Of a stretch of 64,000 nucleotides of DNA, positions 19,744-31,694 are shown piece by piece (positions within the stretch are counted from its first letter, which is position 1; every line of letters begins with the position of its first letter). This DNA comes from Saposhnikovia divaricata. Lineage: Eukaryota; Streptophyta; Magnoliopsida; Apiales; Apiaceae. The position numbers and the translations under genes were made by a program. The notes beneath the pieces were generated by a model. That model saw only the letters and a list, made by a program, of their open reading frames with translations, was not told the DNA's origin and ran no database searches. The stretch lies in the NCBI GenBank assembly GCA_036435485.1, contig CM071600.1:65779546-65843545 (forward strand), written 5' to 3'.

Positions 19744-22588
19744 ACATGATTAGCTTACATATCTTTCTAGCACCCTTTGGATTTACAAAACCTTCAGGTT
19801 GTATCATATATACATCCTCTTCAAGGCTTCCATTAAGGAAGGCTGTCTTGACATCCATCTGCCAGATTTTATAATTGTTGTAAGCTGCTATCGCAAGCAA
19901 AATCCTAATGGATTTGACCATTGCTACTGGTGAAAAAGTTTCATCATAGTCAATACCATGAATTTGTTTGAAACCTTTTGCAACCAACCTAGCTTTATAG
20001 GTCTGGACCTTTCCATCCATGTTAGTCTTCATTTTGAAGACCCATTTGCACCCAATGGGTTTTACCCCTTCAGGTGGATCAACCAAAGTCCATGCTTTGT
20101 TTTCATACATGGAATCCATTTCAGATTTCATGGCTTCTAGCCATTTCTCAGAGTTTGGACTGTTCATAGCATCTTGATAGGTAAGAGGCTCATCTTGATC
20201 CATGAGCATTATATCACCATTATCGACTAGGAGAAATCCATAATATCTCACAGGCTCACGACGAATCCTACCAGATCTACGAACAACTTATGTTTCTTGA
20301 GCAATATTCTCTTCAAGATTATCTTGAATATCTTGCTCACGTTCCATTTCCGGTTCAATGTTATCTTGTGGTTCTCGAACTTCATCGAGATCTACTTTCC
20401 TCCCACTATTTCTTCTGGAGACAAATTCTCTTTCTAGAAATACAGCATTTCGAGAAACAACTATTTTTTTCAATTGGATTATAGAAATAGTAACCCTTAG
20501 TTTCCTTTGGGTACCCCACAAAATAACATTTGTCTGATTTGGGTCCAAGCTTGTCAGAGGTCAAGCGTTTTACAAATGCTTCACATCCCCATATTTTCAT
20601 AAATGACATGCTTTGACGCTTTCTAGTCCATATCTCATATGGAGTCTTTTGAACCGATTTTGATGGAACACGGTTTAGTGTATATGCAACGGTTTCTAGG
20701 GCATCACCCCAGAAACTTATTGGAAGATCAACATGACTCATCATCGATCGTACCATGTCCAATAAAGTACGATTCCTCCTTTCAGAAACACCATTCCATT
20801 GTGGTGTTCCAGGAGGAGTGAGTTGTGATACAATACCACACTCCTTTAAGAAATTCTTAAATTCCAGGGTTAAGTATTCACCTCCTCGATCAGTTCGAAG
20901 AGTTTTAATACTCTCTTCCTTTTGCTTTTCTACCTCAGCTTTGTATTCTTTGAACTTTTCAAAAGATTCAGATTTGTGCTTCATTAGATACACATATCCA
21001 TATCTACTGTAATCATCAGTAAATGTTATGAAGTAGTAAAAGCCTCCTCTTGCCATAGAACGCATTGGACCACATACATCACTATGTATTAGTTCTAATC
21101 GTTCAGTGGCCCTTTCACCTTGTTTGTTAAAAGGGGCCTTTGCCATTTTACCAAGTAAACAAGCTTCGCATTCATCGTATGATTCAAAATCAAATTTATC
21201 CAAAAATCCATCTTTATGGAGCTTCGATATGCGATTCTCATTTATATGGCCTAATCGACAATGCCATAGGAAGGTTTGATTAGAGTCATTTGCTTTAAGG
21301 CATTTATTAACATTATAGACATGAGTAAAATTTAAATCTAGAACATATAAACCATTAAACATGCGTGCAATGCCATAAGTTAAATCATTCAAACCAAAAG
21401 AGCAACAATTGTCTTTAATAGTAAATGAAAAACCCTTCTTGTCCAAACAAGAAATAGAAATAATGTTTCTGCAAATCGCAGGCACGTAATAGCAATTATC
21501 AAGTTCTAAAAGCCCAGAGGGCAACGATAAATAATAAGTTCCTACGGCTAAAGCATCAACTTTTGCTCCATTGCCTACTCGTAGGTCAACTTCTCCCTTT
21601 GCCAATGTCCTACTCCTTCGCAGTTCCTGCACATTAGTACAAATGTAAGAACCACATCCAGTATCCAATACCCAAGATATTGAAATAGACAAATTGACTT
21701 CTATAACATAAATACCTGAATCAGTAGAAATCTTGACAGACTTCATCTTCTTCAGATCCTCCAAGTAGTTAGGACAGTTCCTCTTCCAGTGACCAGGCTT
21801 GTTGCAATAGTGACAATCACCCTTGTCAGCCTTTGCGACATCTCTCTTCGGCTTTCTAGCCTTTTTGAAGGAGGGCTTGGAAGGAGCAAGAGCTTTTGAT
21901 GCAACCTTTTTCTTCCTCTTCCATTTCCCCTTTCCCTTAGTACCTTTCTTGCCCACCATCATTATGGGAGCTTTCTGAGGTGCCTTGACCATATTTGCTT
22001 CAGTGGTCCTCAGCATGGCCAACAATTTCATAGGAGTCTTATCTTGCTCAGTCATATTAAAAGTCATAATAAACTGAGTATAGTCGCTGTTCAAAGATTT
22101 CAAGATTATATCGATTTGAGCCTCTCGCTGAAGCGAGAAACCCAAACGAGCAAGGTAATTACAATACCCAATCAACTTTAGAACATGTGGTCCGACTGGT
22201 CTGTTGCCCTGCTCGCATGAGTAGAGTGCTTTGCTCGTGTTAAAATTTTCCACACGAGCCTGTGATTGAAACATCGTTGAAAGATGTTCAAACATAGCAT
22301 GTGCATTCATATCCAGATGCTGCTTCTGAAGCTCAGCATTCATTGTATCAAGCATAAGACAAGCCACATCGTTCGCATCATCAATATGCTTTTGATAATC
22401 ATTTTGCACAGCACGTGTGGCATTGGCAACGGGGGCTTCCGGTTGAGGATTATCAATCACATAAGATTTTTTTTCTGCATGAGAACAATTCTCAAATTCT
22501 TAGACCAGTCAAGGAAGTTTGATCATGTCAGCTTGTCCTTCTCAAGGACTGATCGCACAGAGAAAGTGTTGTTTGTGTTTTTTGCCAT
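19744..22588 (-). pseudogene. gag-pol: Ty1/copia (Angela-type) gag-pol polyprotein, decayed
   Basis: The minus-strand polyprotein appears to start at the ATG at 22588-22586 (MAKNTNNTFS...), then meets an in-frame stop and a frameshift at an A-run near 22465. The long open stretch 22460-20406 (684 codons) holds, in order: Gag; zinc knuckle CHYC-X4-H-X4-C (about residues 216-229); protease DTG (266-268); integrase zinc site H400, H405, C431, C434; and integrase acids D461, D524 and E560 (the last pair 35 residues apart). A frameshift near 20470 shifts reading to the frame ending 20288, and the RT domain follows at about 20251-19744 (EKWLEAMKSEM, WVFKMK, QMDVKTAFLNG). Element A cuts RT here; YVDD lies at about 750. 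Multiple breaks make it inactive. Confidence 0.9.
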
Positions 22589-24333
22589 TTGTTATCTATA
22601 ATGGTAAAATGCATAAGATAAGTTAGATTGTTACAATAATTATGTTCAAGTGATTATGGTACATTCAACTTAATATACCTCCCACTATTTTTTATCAAAT
22701 TAATAGCCCTCACTATTAACTCGGAAAGCCTATGCGAAACTTTACTTTCTAGCGGGCCAAGATCCATATTTTATTATGTCTTGGGTCAGCATTGGCCGAT
22801 ACTCCCAAAACACAACTATTTAGGTAGACAACATTTGTCAATTATATCTCGTATATAATTCTTGGACAGTTTGGTGAACAACAATTGCTCTAATTTATCA
22901 AATAAATTTTCTGCCAAACCTATGCTTCTAAGTTCTCATTTCACAATCCTACTGTGATAACTTAGTTAAGTTAGACCCAATTGATTAACATGTCGAATAT
23001 CACATTTATTCTTTCGCACCTAACCACGATAATTAGGAATGCTTTACTTTGGCAAACCAACTCCTAATGATCTAGGCTTTGATGAGTGTTATTCAATTGG
23101 AAAGCATCTAATAACTTAATATTTAATTAAGGGATTTTTAATTAAAACGACCATGATCCCATCATAAAGAGATCCCCAATTTTTCCTTGAATTAAATATT
23201 TCAAATCATAGTTCGCTGAATTAATGATTTCCAGGTAGAAAGGTTAACGCACAAATGGCATTATTGACACCTTTTAACCTTACAAGAAATTAATCTCGTT
23301 ATTGACAAAATCATTTCATCCTTGAACTATAATAATTCATATTTAATTACCGTGTTTCATAAGCACAGGAATCTCATGATCATTTTTTTTAATCTTCATC
23401 TTAAATCGTTACGGATTTTATCTTGTTTAGCATGGCATGGATGACGTATCTAATACATACATACATTTTACTTAATTTAATTAAGCATGCATATCTATCA
23501 CTACGCATACATATCATCATATATAAAGTGCATGAATATAAAATCGCGCTTGGTTATGGCCCAATCCTATATGATCTTTCCAAGCTAATGGAAAAATCTA
23601 GGTCAATCTATGGTGGTTAATAAAACTAAATTATTATATAGGTGGTCTTCATAAATACATGTCTTCATGTCTTCTTTTTATCAACTGCCTTCATCTCCAT
23701 TGATCCTTCATTGCATGCCTCCAATGAACTTCTTATTACATAGAATATAAAACATAACTATTCTAATACAATTACATAAGAACTCGAGTTATATTCGAGA
23801 TGAACAGTTACAAAGGAAAAAGAAAACGACATGCAAGTCGTATTTATAAAACCAAGCCATAATTATTAAAACCACTAACCTATGGGTCTTAAGGCCATAA
23901 CCAATTTTTGCAAAATCATGTATCAAAATACAAGCAAATCATGTATCAGAATACATGTCCAGAAGCATACATCAACATACATGCGACCTTAATTCCAATT
24001 ACCAGAAACATGTATCATTATACACGTAACCCTAATCCCTGTTTACGGATCATATCCAATAGTATCCATCCGACAGTTTATATCATCATACAAACCAAAT
24101 AGCATACATATGAGTCATGGCAGATTCTAAACATACTATTTTCTTTATATCAGATTACATGCAGATTCATTATATCATCTATACAACATAACTGTATCAT
24201 GGCATAATATTAGAATAGTATATACAGCATGCATAATATCAGAATATTCATAGACAACAATCTAACAGATTACAAACATGCATATATTCGAAAGCTTAAA
24301 CACATAAACGAATTAAATAACCTCTCGCAAGTA
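22589..24333 (-). other. Copia element untranslated leader
   Basis: This 1.75-kb AT-rich stretch lies between the primer site and the gag start of the minus-strand copia element. A long leader is usual for Angela/BARE-type elements. I see no coding sequence or other structure in it. Confidence 0.6.
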
Positions 24334-24345
24334 GTTCTGATACCA
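24334..24345 (-). other. Copia primer-binding site (initiator Met tRNA type)
   Basis: On the minus strand TGGTATCAGAAC begins 4 nt after the LTR end at 24350; it differs by one base from the initiator-Met site of the LARD and TR-GAG elements. Confidence 0.85.
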
Positions 24346-24349
24346 TTAT

Positions 24350-25981
24350 TGGGTTTCAAACAATCAAACGCAGCGGAAAAAATGCGAAAAATAAAACAAA
24401 ATTGAAACCCACCGCTAGGATCCATGCGAGAATTGTATATTTAATTCGTAGTTCACAGAAATCAGTACCTTTAAAAAGCTTTTCGAGGTCTGAGATTGTA
24501 TGAAGGATGTTCGATCACCACGTATCCCGCACGAGCGATGTACGTCTCTATCGGTATCCACACGAATGAATTATCGAAGGTAGATGTGTACTAGCACCAC
24601 TGATCCGTTCTTGCTCTCACTCTCTCTCGTTACAGCTAGGGTTTTTATAAAACGTGAACCCTAATATGAAATCATAATTTCATTATATAGGAGAAGAGCA
24701 AAAAAACGAATCCTAAGTCTAGTATAAATCAGAATTTTGACAAATCCGAAATTCTATCTTTTTAATACTTTAAGTCCAACTTAAAGTCTTAATAAAATAA
24801 TTTCAGATTTTATTCTAATTTAAATTAGAGTTTTATCAAATCTGAAAATCGTATTTTAAAGCTTATTAAGTCTAACTTAAAGTCTTTAATAAATCTGATT
24901 TCGAATTTGATTTATTTATAAATTCGAAATTCAATATTTTAATTAATTAAGTCAAACTTAATTTAATTAAATAATTTTGAATTATATTTGATTTAAATTA
25001 AATCCAAATTTAATTTAAATAATCCTTCATTCATTCTTTTGTGTAACCCTATAGGTTATTATTATATTGGCAAAAATTTTATTTAATAAATAAAATCGTA
25101 AATAATGAGCGGCATCTAGTAATACATCATTGTTACCCAAATAATAATAATAATAATAAAATCGGTGAATCGATTTCGCCTTTCGTGAATAATGTACAAT
25201 GTAATATAATCTCTTTAACCTTGATATTATAGATTAAACTAGAGGCATGGAATGTGTCATCCTCGTCATAATTTAATCTTTATTTTCTTGATCGATGAGT
25301 AGACTATTCAAACAAATCATTATTTGAGCACGGCCATGCATTTCATAGTCTCACTCAAACAAGAAGCCAATAATATCACTCCTATATATTTATATATATA
25401 TTAAGGAGGGTTAAATTCCATCTAGATCATTCACATTTCTCATACGATTCATAATATACCCAAGACCATCTTTATCATTACACAATTAAAGATAACTTTT
25501 GATAGAATCAAAATATATTAATTCTCATATAGAAATGTAATGACTTTAGGTCTAAGGATCATTACATTATTATCACATTGAGATTCATAATGACACATTT
25601 ATTCATTCCTTGTCGAATCTCATAGTGCGTCTATCCAGTACATCGTACTCATACATGTACCTATGCATTGACTTTAGTATCATCATACTTATGATCAATG
25701 AGAAGTGATCATCAGTCAATCAACATACTAGTCTCGATGTATTATTATTGTCCCAATAACAATAATACTTGACTAGGGATATTCAAGATTATTATACTGT
25801 ATATTATCTCATAATTATATAGTTCGTATCAATAATCTAGGGACATTTATTATACTAACAATTATATCGCAGTAAATACTAAGTATAATAAAACATCAAT
25901 ATAATCAAAATGGAACATAAATGTCAATGACGAAGTTTAACTAAACTGAAATGTATTGCCTCTAGGGCACCTACACTAACA
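24350..25981 (-). repeat. Copia (Angela-type) 5' LTR
   Basis: On the minus strand this runs TGTTAGTGTAGG ... GAAACCCA (1632 bp), with proper TG...CA ends and the primer site next to it. It is very AT-rich. The length suits Angela-type elements. The matching 3' LTR would lie left of the window, so its target duplication cannot be checked. Confidence 0.82.
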
Positions 25982-27396
25982 AGAAGGTGGATGGGCAAGA
26001 AGCTACTAGGCGTAATAAGGGCAAGGAAAAGGTTGTTGACACGGAATTAAATTTATTTTGGGGAAGAAAAAGCTAATGGAAGTATTAGTGCTATGTGGAA
26101 AGAAAGCAAAGGCAAACTTGAAGATATGTTCAGTCTACAGGAACAATTGTCTTGTACTTGGTTAATTTTAGAAATCTGGAATATATATATAGATATGATC
26201 CAGAATGCACTTTAATATTATTTATCTTTGAACTTTATTTTTTGTTGTATCAGTTGAGTTATCCTCTAGGAACTTGCTTGTCAAACTCTAACAATCAAAT
26301 AGGGGGAGATTGTAAAGCATAATGTAATGTAATATGTAATAGAGGATATATATAACTCAACTAGGATAAAAGATAAATAATATTAACTCGATACAGGGAT
26401 CGTGAAATTTGAAGAACAAGCACCGACAAGGATCAAGTCGCTGAAAGAAGTTCATTAACATGATCAAGCCTCAGTGATAGAATAAGATGTACAGATGATT
26501 CAGTTGAAGGGCCAAAAAAATCCATTTACTTATATTATTTGAAGATACTGCTGCAGGCTAATCAATTGAAATGTAACGAAGGTGTGAAAATCAAGATCAG
26601 TGCTAGTCACTTGTGAACCAGACCAGTGCACTAAGTGTCAGCACATACGAGAAGGATCGACACATTAATTCACAGAAAGAATTGCCAAAGCCTATTGACG
26701 ATCAAGGACAGACATAATATCTCAAGCTGAATATTTGAAACAGAAGAAAGAAGCCCAAAAGAAGCAGCCAAAAATAGTAATACTATGCAAAGTTACTATG
26801 CATGATTACTATGCAAGGTTACTATGCAAGATTACTATGCATGGTTACAATGCAGGTTACTGTGTAAATAGTGGTTACTATGCAAATAGTGGTTACTATG
26901 CAGGTGGGGCCCACGGAAGAAATTTTTTTTGCAGACACGCTCTGGTTGGTGAAATAGTGATTACTATGCAGGTGGAGCCCACATGAATAGTACAACATCA
27001 TGCAGCATAGTAACTTTCTATAATCTATAAATAGGCCTGTTGTAGTTCATTTCAAAACACAACTCAACACACAACTTTATCTTCTCTCTCTTATATATCT
27101 TCTCTGTGTAAGCTGCTAGACAGTCCATCTAGTAGGAAAGCCAGCTTAGCACACTTTCAGGAAGTGTCGAGTAGAAGGTCCTCGTGCCTAAACTATCCTT
27201 AGGAGTGTTTGATTTTGTAGCTGATCCATAGGATTAGATTGTGTAACAAACCTCCGGGTTTTATCTATTCAAAGATATTTCCCAAATAGTTGTGTTATTT
27301 CGATTCAGTATTTTTTATCTCATATCCACATCAAAAATCGAAATATTTTTAGAATAACGCATTCAACACCCCTTCTACGTTATTCCGGACCTAACA
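25982..27396 (+). mobile_element. 3' end and LTR of a plus-strand Ty1/copia element
   Basis: The PPT AATAGGGGGAGA ends at 26309-26310 and is followed by an LTR, TGTAAAGCATAATG ... CGGACCTAACA (26311-27396, 1086 bp), with a TATA box CTATAAATA at 27025-27033 and a CT-rich leader after it. The 329 bp before the PPT show no intact ORF. The 5' part of the element is missing, replaced by the minus-strand copia LTR at 25981. PPT and LTR style resemble Tork/SIRE-type copia elements; the lineage is not certain. Confidence 0.72.
26778..26975 (+). repeat. Minisatellite of TTACTATGCA units in the LTR
   Basis: The decamer TTACTATGCA or a one-base variant recurs about nine times, 12-18 bp apart, from 26778 to 26910, with one more at about 26962 and an inverted copy (GCATAGTAAC) near 27004. 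It lies in the U3 part of the LTR, 50-250 bp upstream of the TATA box at 27025. Confidence 0.8.
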
Positions 27397-27580
27397 CTTC
27401 ACTATTGCCTTGCAACGCCCCATTACACTTATCACCGGTGTCAACCCCACTTGAGCCTGTACATAGCAAATAGTAGATAATTTATGTATAATGTGTACAC
27501 ACAACACAAGCATCGATCAAGTATTACATCTTATATGTAGTAGTGGTAGAGTTCTAAAATAAAAAAAGCCCAATGCTTGC

Positions 27581-27745
27581 CTTGAGCAAATCCTGGTCAA
27601 CTTGTAGTTGTCCACCCTTAAATAAGCCCTTGCCTTGGGTCATTTCAGACTCTACAAAACCAGGTGTAACAAGTGTTACTTTGATAGCAGACCCAAACTC
27701 GGTCCTTAGTGTTTCAAATAATTGTGTCACTGCTACTTTGCTTGC
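27581..27745 (-). CDS. HSD1-like: HSD1-like exon 5 (3' end uncertain)
   Basis: From the acceptor ACAG/GCAAGC: ASK with the catalytic Lys, then VTPGFVESEMTQGK ... VDQDLLK. The 55-codon end assumes a GC-type donor AAG/GCAAGC; otherwise the frame runs eight more residues to a stop at about 27555. Confidence 0.75.
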
Positions 27746-27951
27746 CTGTAACAATCATAAACAATGTTAAGTACATATACATGATAAGAATTAATATCGG
27801 TTTTCTTACCCTGCATTATCTAATTAGGCTAATACTATCGAAATACACAGATGCATGAAAGCATAGGATGTTATTATTGACATAAATGTGCATATGCAAG
27901 TCAATGATAATGTAAATTGATTTTTGTTCTTAAATAATACTAGTAGCTTAC

Positions 27952-28083
27952 ATTATAGAAGCTGGACCTAGGCATAGGAAACCAGCAGTCTGCTGAAGAA
28001 ATAACAATCACCTTTCCATTACTGTTCCTTAGATGTGGAACTGCAAATCGAGTCATGTAAACCGGCCCCCAAAAGTTTATTTT
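27952..28083 (-). CDS. HSD1-like: HSD1-like exon 4
   Basis: 44 codons in phase 0 from the acceptor GTAG/AAAATAAAC: KINFWGPVYMTRFAVPHLRN, then VISS with the catalytic Ser, ending SFYN with the catalytic Tyr; donor AAT/GTAAGC. Confidence 0.9.
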
Positions 28084-28389
28084 CTACCGCATAGACCCAG
28101 TTATTTTTACTTTCTAGCTAACGATAAGGAGCTCATCTTATAGAAAAAAGATTTGAGCTAAACTTTGTAACTGATTATAAATTATCTTTGATCAGAACTT
28201 TAGCCTAATGGATACCGCTTTCTCTCATAAATAGAGCATCGTGGGTTGAATGCTCAGTGAAAGCATGCGTCCACTTTATGATCCATTAGCAGTGAAAGTA
28301 TGGGTGTGTCATGTGTGAGTCAAAAATATATGCTTAATGAATTTATATAAGAAAAATAACTATTAAATTATGGGAAATAGTGGAAATAC

Positions 28390-28475
28390 CATGACTGATT
28401 TAAACGTTGTAATATCATCCACTTCCTCGAACATGCAGACAGAAACAATCCCAGCATTATTAACCAAATGGTCCA
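28390..28475 (-). CDS. HSD1-like: HSD1-like exon 3
   Basis: 86 nt from the acceptor GTAG/TGGACC; with the base from exon 2 it gives LDHLVNNAGIVSVCMFEEVD ... KSVM, holding the SDR NNAG motif. Donor ATG/GTATTT. Confidence 0.9.
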
Positions 28476-28568
28476 CTACAAAATTTATATATTAGCAAAT
28501 CATTTGATCATTATTACAATATGTACTACATTTCTAGGTATATATTGGACAACTGGAGATGGAATTAC

Positions 28569-28761
28569 ATCTTCCAAAGTGATTGTCGGTTTGATCAACA
28601 ATACGCTTAGAGTCATCAATCCTAGAAACATCAGCTGCAATGATAATAACATCAGGACACCCGAGCTCACGGGCAACTTGTGCTACTTGATGTAGTCGAT
28701 CTTCTCTCCTTGCCGCAAGTGCTAAGCATGCTCCTTGGTTTGCATACTCATAATCCAGATG
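28569..28761 (-). CDS. HSD1-like: HSD1-like exon 2
   Basis: 193 nt from the acceptor TAG/CATCTGG, encoding HLDYEYANQGACLALAARRE ... NHFGR plus one base; donor GT at 28568. The ARR after the second strand is the usual cofactor-binding site for NADP in this family. Confidence 0.9.
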
Positions 28762-29199
28762 CTACATCCATGTACATATACAAACAATCAACTCTAATCA
28801 GAATAAACACTACTTCATACCTCCAAAAAAAATAAGAATTTACTTTCATTTTATATTGTTAAGTCTAAAATCTTAAGTTGTTAAGAGGAAGATCCATCTT
28901 ATATTATATTTCAACACCCCCATAATTCGATAGCCCATTGTTGGATCGAAAATATGTTATTAATGATTCAAATTTTGATTTAAAATATTATATAATGACG
29001 ATTAAAATGTGTTAGTACCATTATTTTGTGAAAATAAATTAAAAAAATATTTAGAATCCAATTTTGAATCTCAAGTTCTCTAGTTCTCTTTTTTAAGGGA
29101 GTTCTTGTTCTTGGTAGAACCTTACTCTATATAACTATATACTACAAGGGTCGCACATGTAATTTCTAATTTGCCCATATATATTTAGCGTAGAGTAGT

Positions 29200-30330
29200 G
29201 TTGTTGTTTTGGATGTGATTACCCGTGACATTCAAACTCCCGTGCCTTGGTGTATGCTTTTTGCGGATGACATTGTGTTAATAGCAGAGACTAAGGGTGA
29301 GGTTAATACACATTTAGAACAATGGCGTGCAGCAATGGAGAATAAAGGATTACGTTTAAGCCGTTCTAAGCCCGAGTACATTTGGGCAAATTTCAGTGAG
29401 GACAATCATTCGGATGATATTGTAGTTTGTATTGCTGATGGTGTGGTGCCACAAACTGATAGTTTCAAGTATCTAGGCTCTATCATACAGAACAATGGGG
29501 ATATTCGTGCTGATGTCATGCATCGTATTAAAACAGGTTGGGTAAGATGGAGGGCTGCTACCGGAGTGTTGTGTGATAAGAGTGTACCTTTGAAATTGAA
29601 AATTAAATTCTATAGAGTTGCAGTTAGGCCGTCATTATTATATGGGTCGGAATGTTGGCCATTGAGGCAGGTTCAGGAGCGTAGGATTGGAAGCGACGAA
29701 AATGCGTATGTTACGGTGAATTTGTGATTACACAATGTTTGATTGTATACCGAATGATGCTTTTAGAAAAGTTTTAGGTATTGAGTCTATTTCCAAGAAA
29801 CTGAGGGAGGGGCGTTTACGTTGGTATGGGCATGTCTGGCGCAGATGTACTTCAGCTTCAGTTAGAAGGGTTGAAAGTATTTTGGTTTGGGGAAGAGAAA
29901 GAGAGGTAGACCACGTAGGACGTTGCAAGATCAATTGAGTTTGGATATGGCAGCTTTGAATCTCACAGGTGATATGACATTTGATAAGGTTGATTGGAGA
30001 CGTCGTATTAGAGTATTAGAGGTTGCCTCGTAGAAATGAAGGACTCTGTTGCAGGTTTTGGTTAAGTGGGTTTCAGCGGGGTCCATGAGTATATTACGAT
30101 CTTTGGTCATGCAAAAACACTGAACTCGAGGTACGTCCCGTGTGTATAATGCCACGAGCTAAGGTATTGTCCCAAACATCACTCATTTTTATGCCCTAAG
30201 CCGGGGGTCTGCACGGAAATAGCCTCCCTACTTTTAGGGTAGAGACAGGGTTTGCGTACAATCTACCCTCCCCATATCTCGTTTTAAACGGGATATATTG
30301 GGTATGTTTGATTTGGTTTGATTTGTCGTG
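29200..30330 (+). mobile_element. 5'-truncated RTE-type LINE in HSD1-like intron 1
   Basis: The plus-strand ORF 29209-29727 holds the RT catalytic box FADDIVLI preceded by PWCML, then FKYLGSII and the CW motif of LINE RTs. A frameshift near 29690 moves to the frame that contains LREGRLRWYGHVWRR (to 29938), and a Trp codon has become a stop. The 3' untranslated end (about 30190-30300) carries the GGGTAGAGACAGGGTTTGCG ... ACCCTCCCC signature known from plant RTE LINEs and the SINEs that borrow their tail. Only the last third of the RT remains. It lies antisense to the host gene inside intron 1 (30756-28762). Confidence 0.82.
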
Positions 30331-30756
30331 ATAATTAAGTTTATCAATTTGAATACCAAAAATAGTTCACAAATGAGGGGGCGTGTGGGATGCGGCGTTT
30401 GTGATGTTGATATGAGTGAATTCAAGTAAGGTTTATCTCTTTTTTTTTAAAATCAAAAGTAAGGTTTATCTTAATTAAATAGTGAATAATGATATGATCC
30501 AAAAAAATGAGACATGGAATTTGGGATCCATTTTAAAATTCGATTTGGAACCTATAGCATTTTCTTTAAGCGTCCTCCATCGTCTAAGCTTTTATTTTCT
30601 ACAATCAATATTAACTTAAAAAAAATTAGAATCAAGCATATCTCCAATTTCATGTACCAATACATGCAGACTGCAGTCTCTCTTAAAGTACATGTCTATG
30701 CTCATGCAACGGACCAAAAAAACCATGCATATATTGAGTAAATCATAAGGACATAC

Positions 30757-30939
30757 CTCTCCGATGCCGGAGGAAGCGCCGGTAATGAGAACAACTTTTC
30801 CGACAACATTTTCAGACCACAAAGAGCGTAGAACAGATAAGAAATACTTGAACACGGCATATGGAGGTAGGAACAACAAGAGGGTAATGAAAGTAAATGG
30901 AGGTGCAACCAAGTTCAGAAAACTGTTTACCAACTCCAT
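30757..30939 (-). CDS. HSD1-like: HSD1-like exon 1
   Basis: 61 codons in phase 0: start Met, hydrophobic proline-bearing anchor and the GASSGIGE cofactor loop. The donor is GAG/GTATGT at 30756. The ATG at 30939 is chosen because MELVNSFLNL matches the usual N-terminus of the family. Confidence 0.9.
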
Positions 30940-31044
30940 CGTGTCGCCTAATTTATCTTTGCAGATTTAAGATATACAAGTGCACAGATTTATGATAATT
31001 TTCATGTCATATTTTGAGATAAACCCAGTGTCCTACATAAATTT

Positions 31045-31095
31045 GTATATAGAGTGACACGCGGCACCATTGCATGTAATTAACATGACACGTGT
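31045..31095 (-). promoter_or_regulatory. Putative promoter of the HSD1-like gene
   Basis: Reading the minus strand, a TATA box CTATATAC lies at 31053-31046, about 107 bp before the ATG. Upstream are an RY element (CATGCA, 31076-31071) and a G-box/ABRE palindrome (ACACGTGT, 31095-31088). RY plus ABRE is the common signature of seed- and ABA-responsive promoters, which fits a steroleosin. The assignment rests on motifs only. Confidence 0.45.
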
Positions 31096-31283
31096 AGACT
31101 TGTAGAACCATAAAATTTGTCATCTTCCCATAGTTCCATTTATATTTATCTTTAGATTTTTTTTTAAATTTTAAATTCCTGTTAGCATCAATTTTTTCTA
31201 AAAAATACGGTAAGATCTCATTTACAATCCCAAATGTAATTGTTGTAGATTAAAATGTAATTGCTATGTTGCATAACCATATA

Positions 31284-31694
31284 TAGAATTGTAATTTGAG
31301 TCGGGCGGCTCGCGAGCTTGTCCTGCTCTAACTCGTTTAACTGGGCTCGACTCGGCTCGTTTAGTCAAACGAACCGAGTTCGGGTAGAGATTCTTGCTCG
31401 TTTAATTAACGAGCCGGCTCGACTCAGCTCGTGAAATTAAACGAGCCGAGTTCGGGTAGAGTTTTAGGCTCGATTAAGTGTAAAATTAAACGAGCGGCTC
31501 GCCCAACTCGTTAAAATCGGCTCGCTTAGCTAAATGAGCCGGCTCGACTCGACCCGTGAAATTAAACGAGTCGAGTTCGGACAAAGGTTTAGGCTCGATT
31601 AATTAAACGAGCTGACTCGACTCGACTCGATTAACCTCGGCTCGATTAATGTCCGGTTCGAAACTCGATTCGCCCGATCCGAATTACAGCCCTA
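31284..31694 (+). mobile_element. hAT-type MITE with GGCTCG-rich interior
   Basis: The 411-bp element has terminal repeats (left TAGAATTGTAATTTGAGTCG; right, read inward, TAGGGCTGTAATTCGGATCG) and 8-bp flanks ACCATATA and GCCATATA (7 of 8 match), which is the hAT duplication size. The interior is a mosaic of CGGCTCG / CGAGCCG motifs. No transposase. Confidence 0.75.

Larger units (their letters stand above)
27581..30939 (-). pseudogene. HSD1-like: 11-beta-hydroxysteroid-dehydrogenase-like / steroleosin gene (SDR), 3'-truncated
   Basis: Five minus-strand exons join in phase to 253 codons: 30939-30757, 28761-28569, 28475-28390, 28083-27952 and 27745-27581. The start MELVNSFLNL leads into a hydrophobic, proline-containing segment (about residues 12-35) like the oil-body anchor of steroleosins. 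The Rossmann cofactor motif TGASSGIG is at 53-60, NNAG at about 131-134, catalytic Ser about 183-184, and the Tyr-X3-Lys pair (YNASK) at 197-201, split by intron 4. The family is an NADP(H)-dependent short-chain dehydrogenase of seed oil bodies, usually near 345-350 aa. The last ~95 residues are not found: after 27581 there is either a GC donor (AAG/GCAAGC) or a short run to a stop near 27555, and a retrotransposon begins at 27396. All other splice sites are GT-AG and there is no internal stop, so truncation may be recent, or the last exon may lie far away beyond the insertions. Confidence 0.85.

Noticed and set aside
20639..21012. Plus-strand ORFs over the copia gag-pol
   Set aside because: They are shadows of the minus-strand polyprotein.
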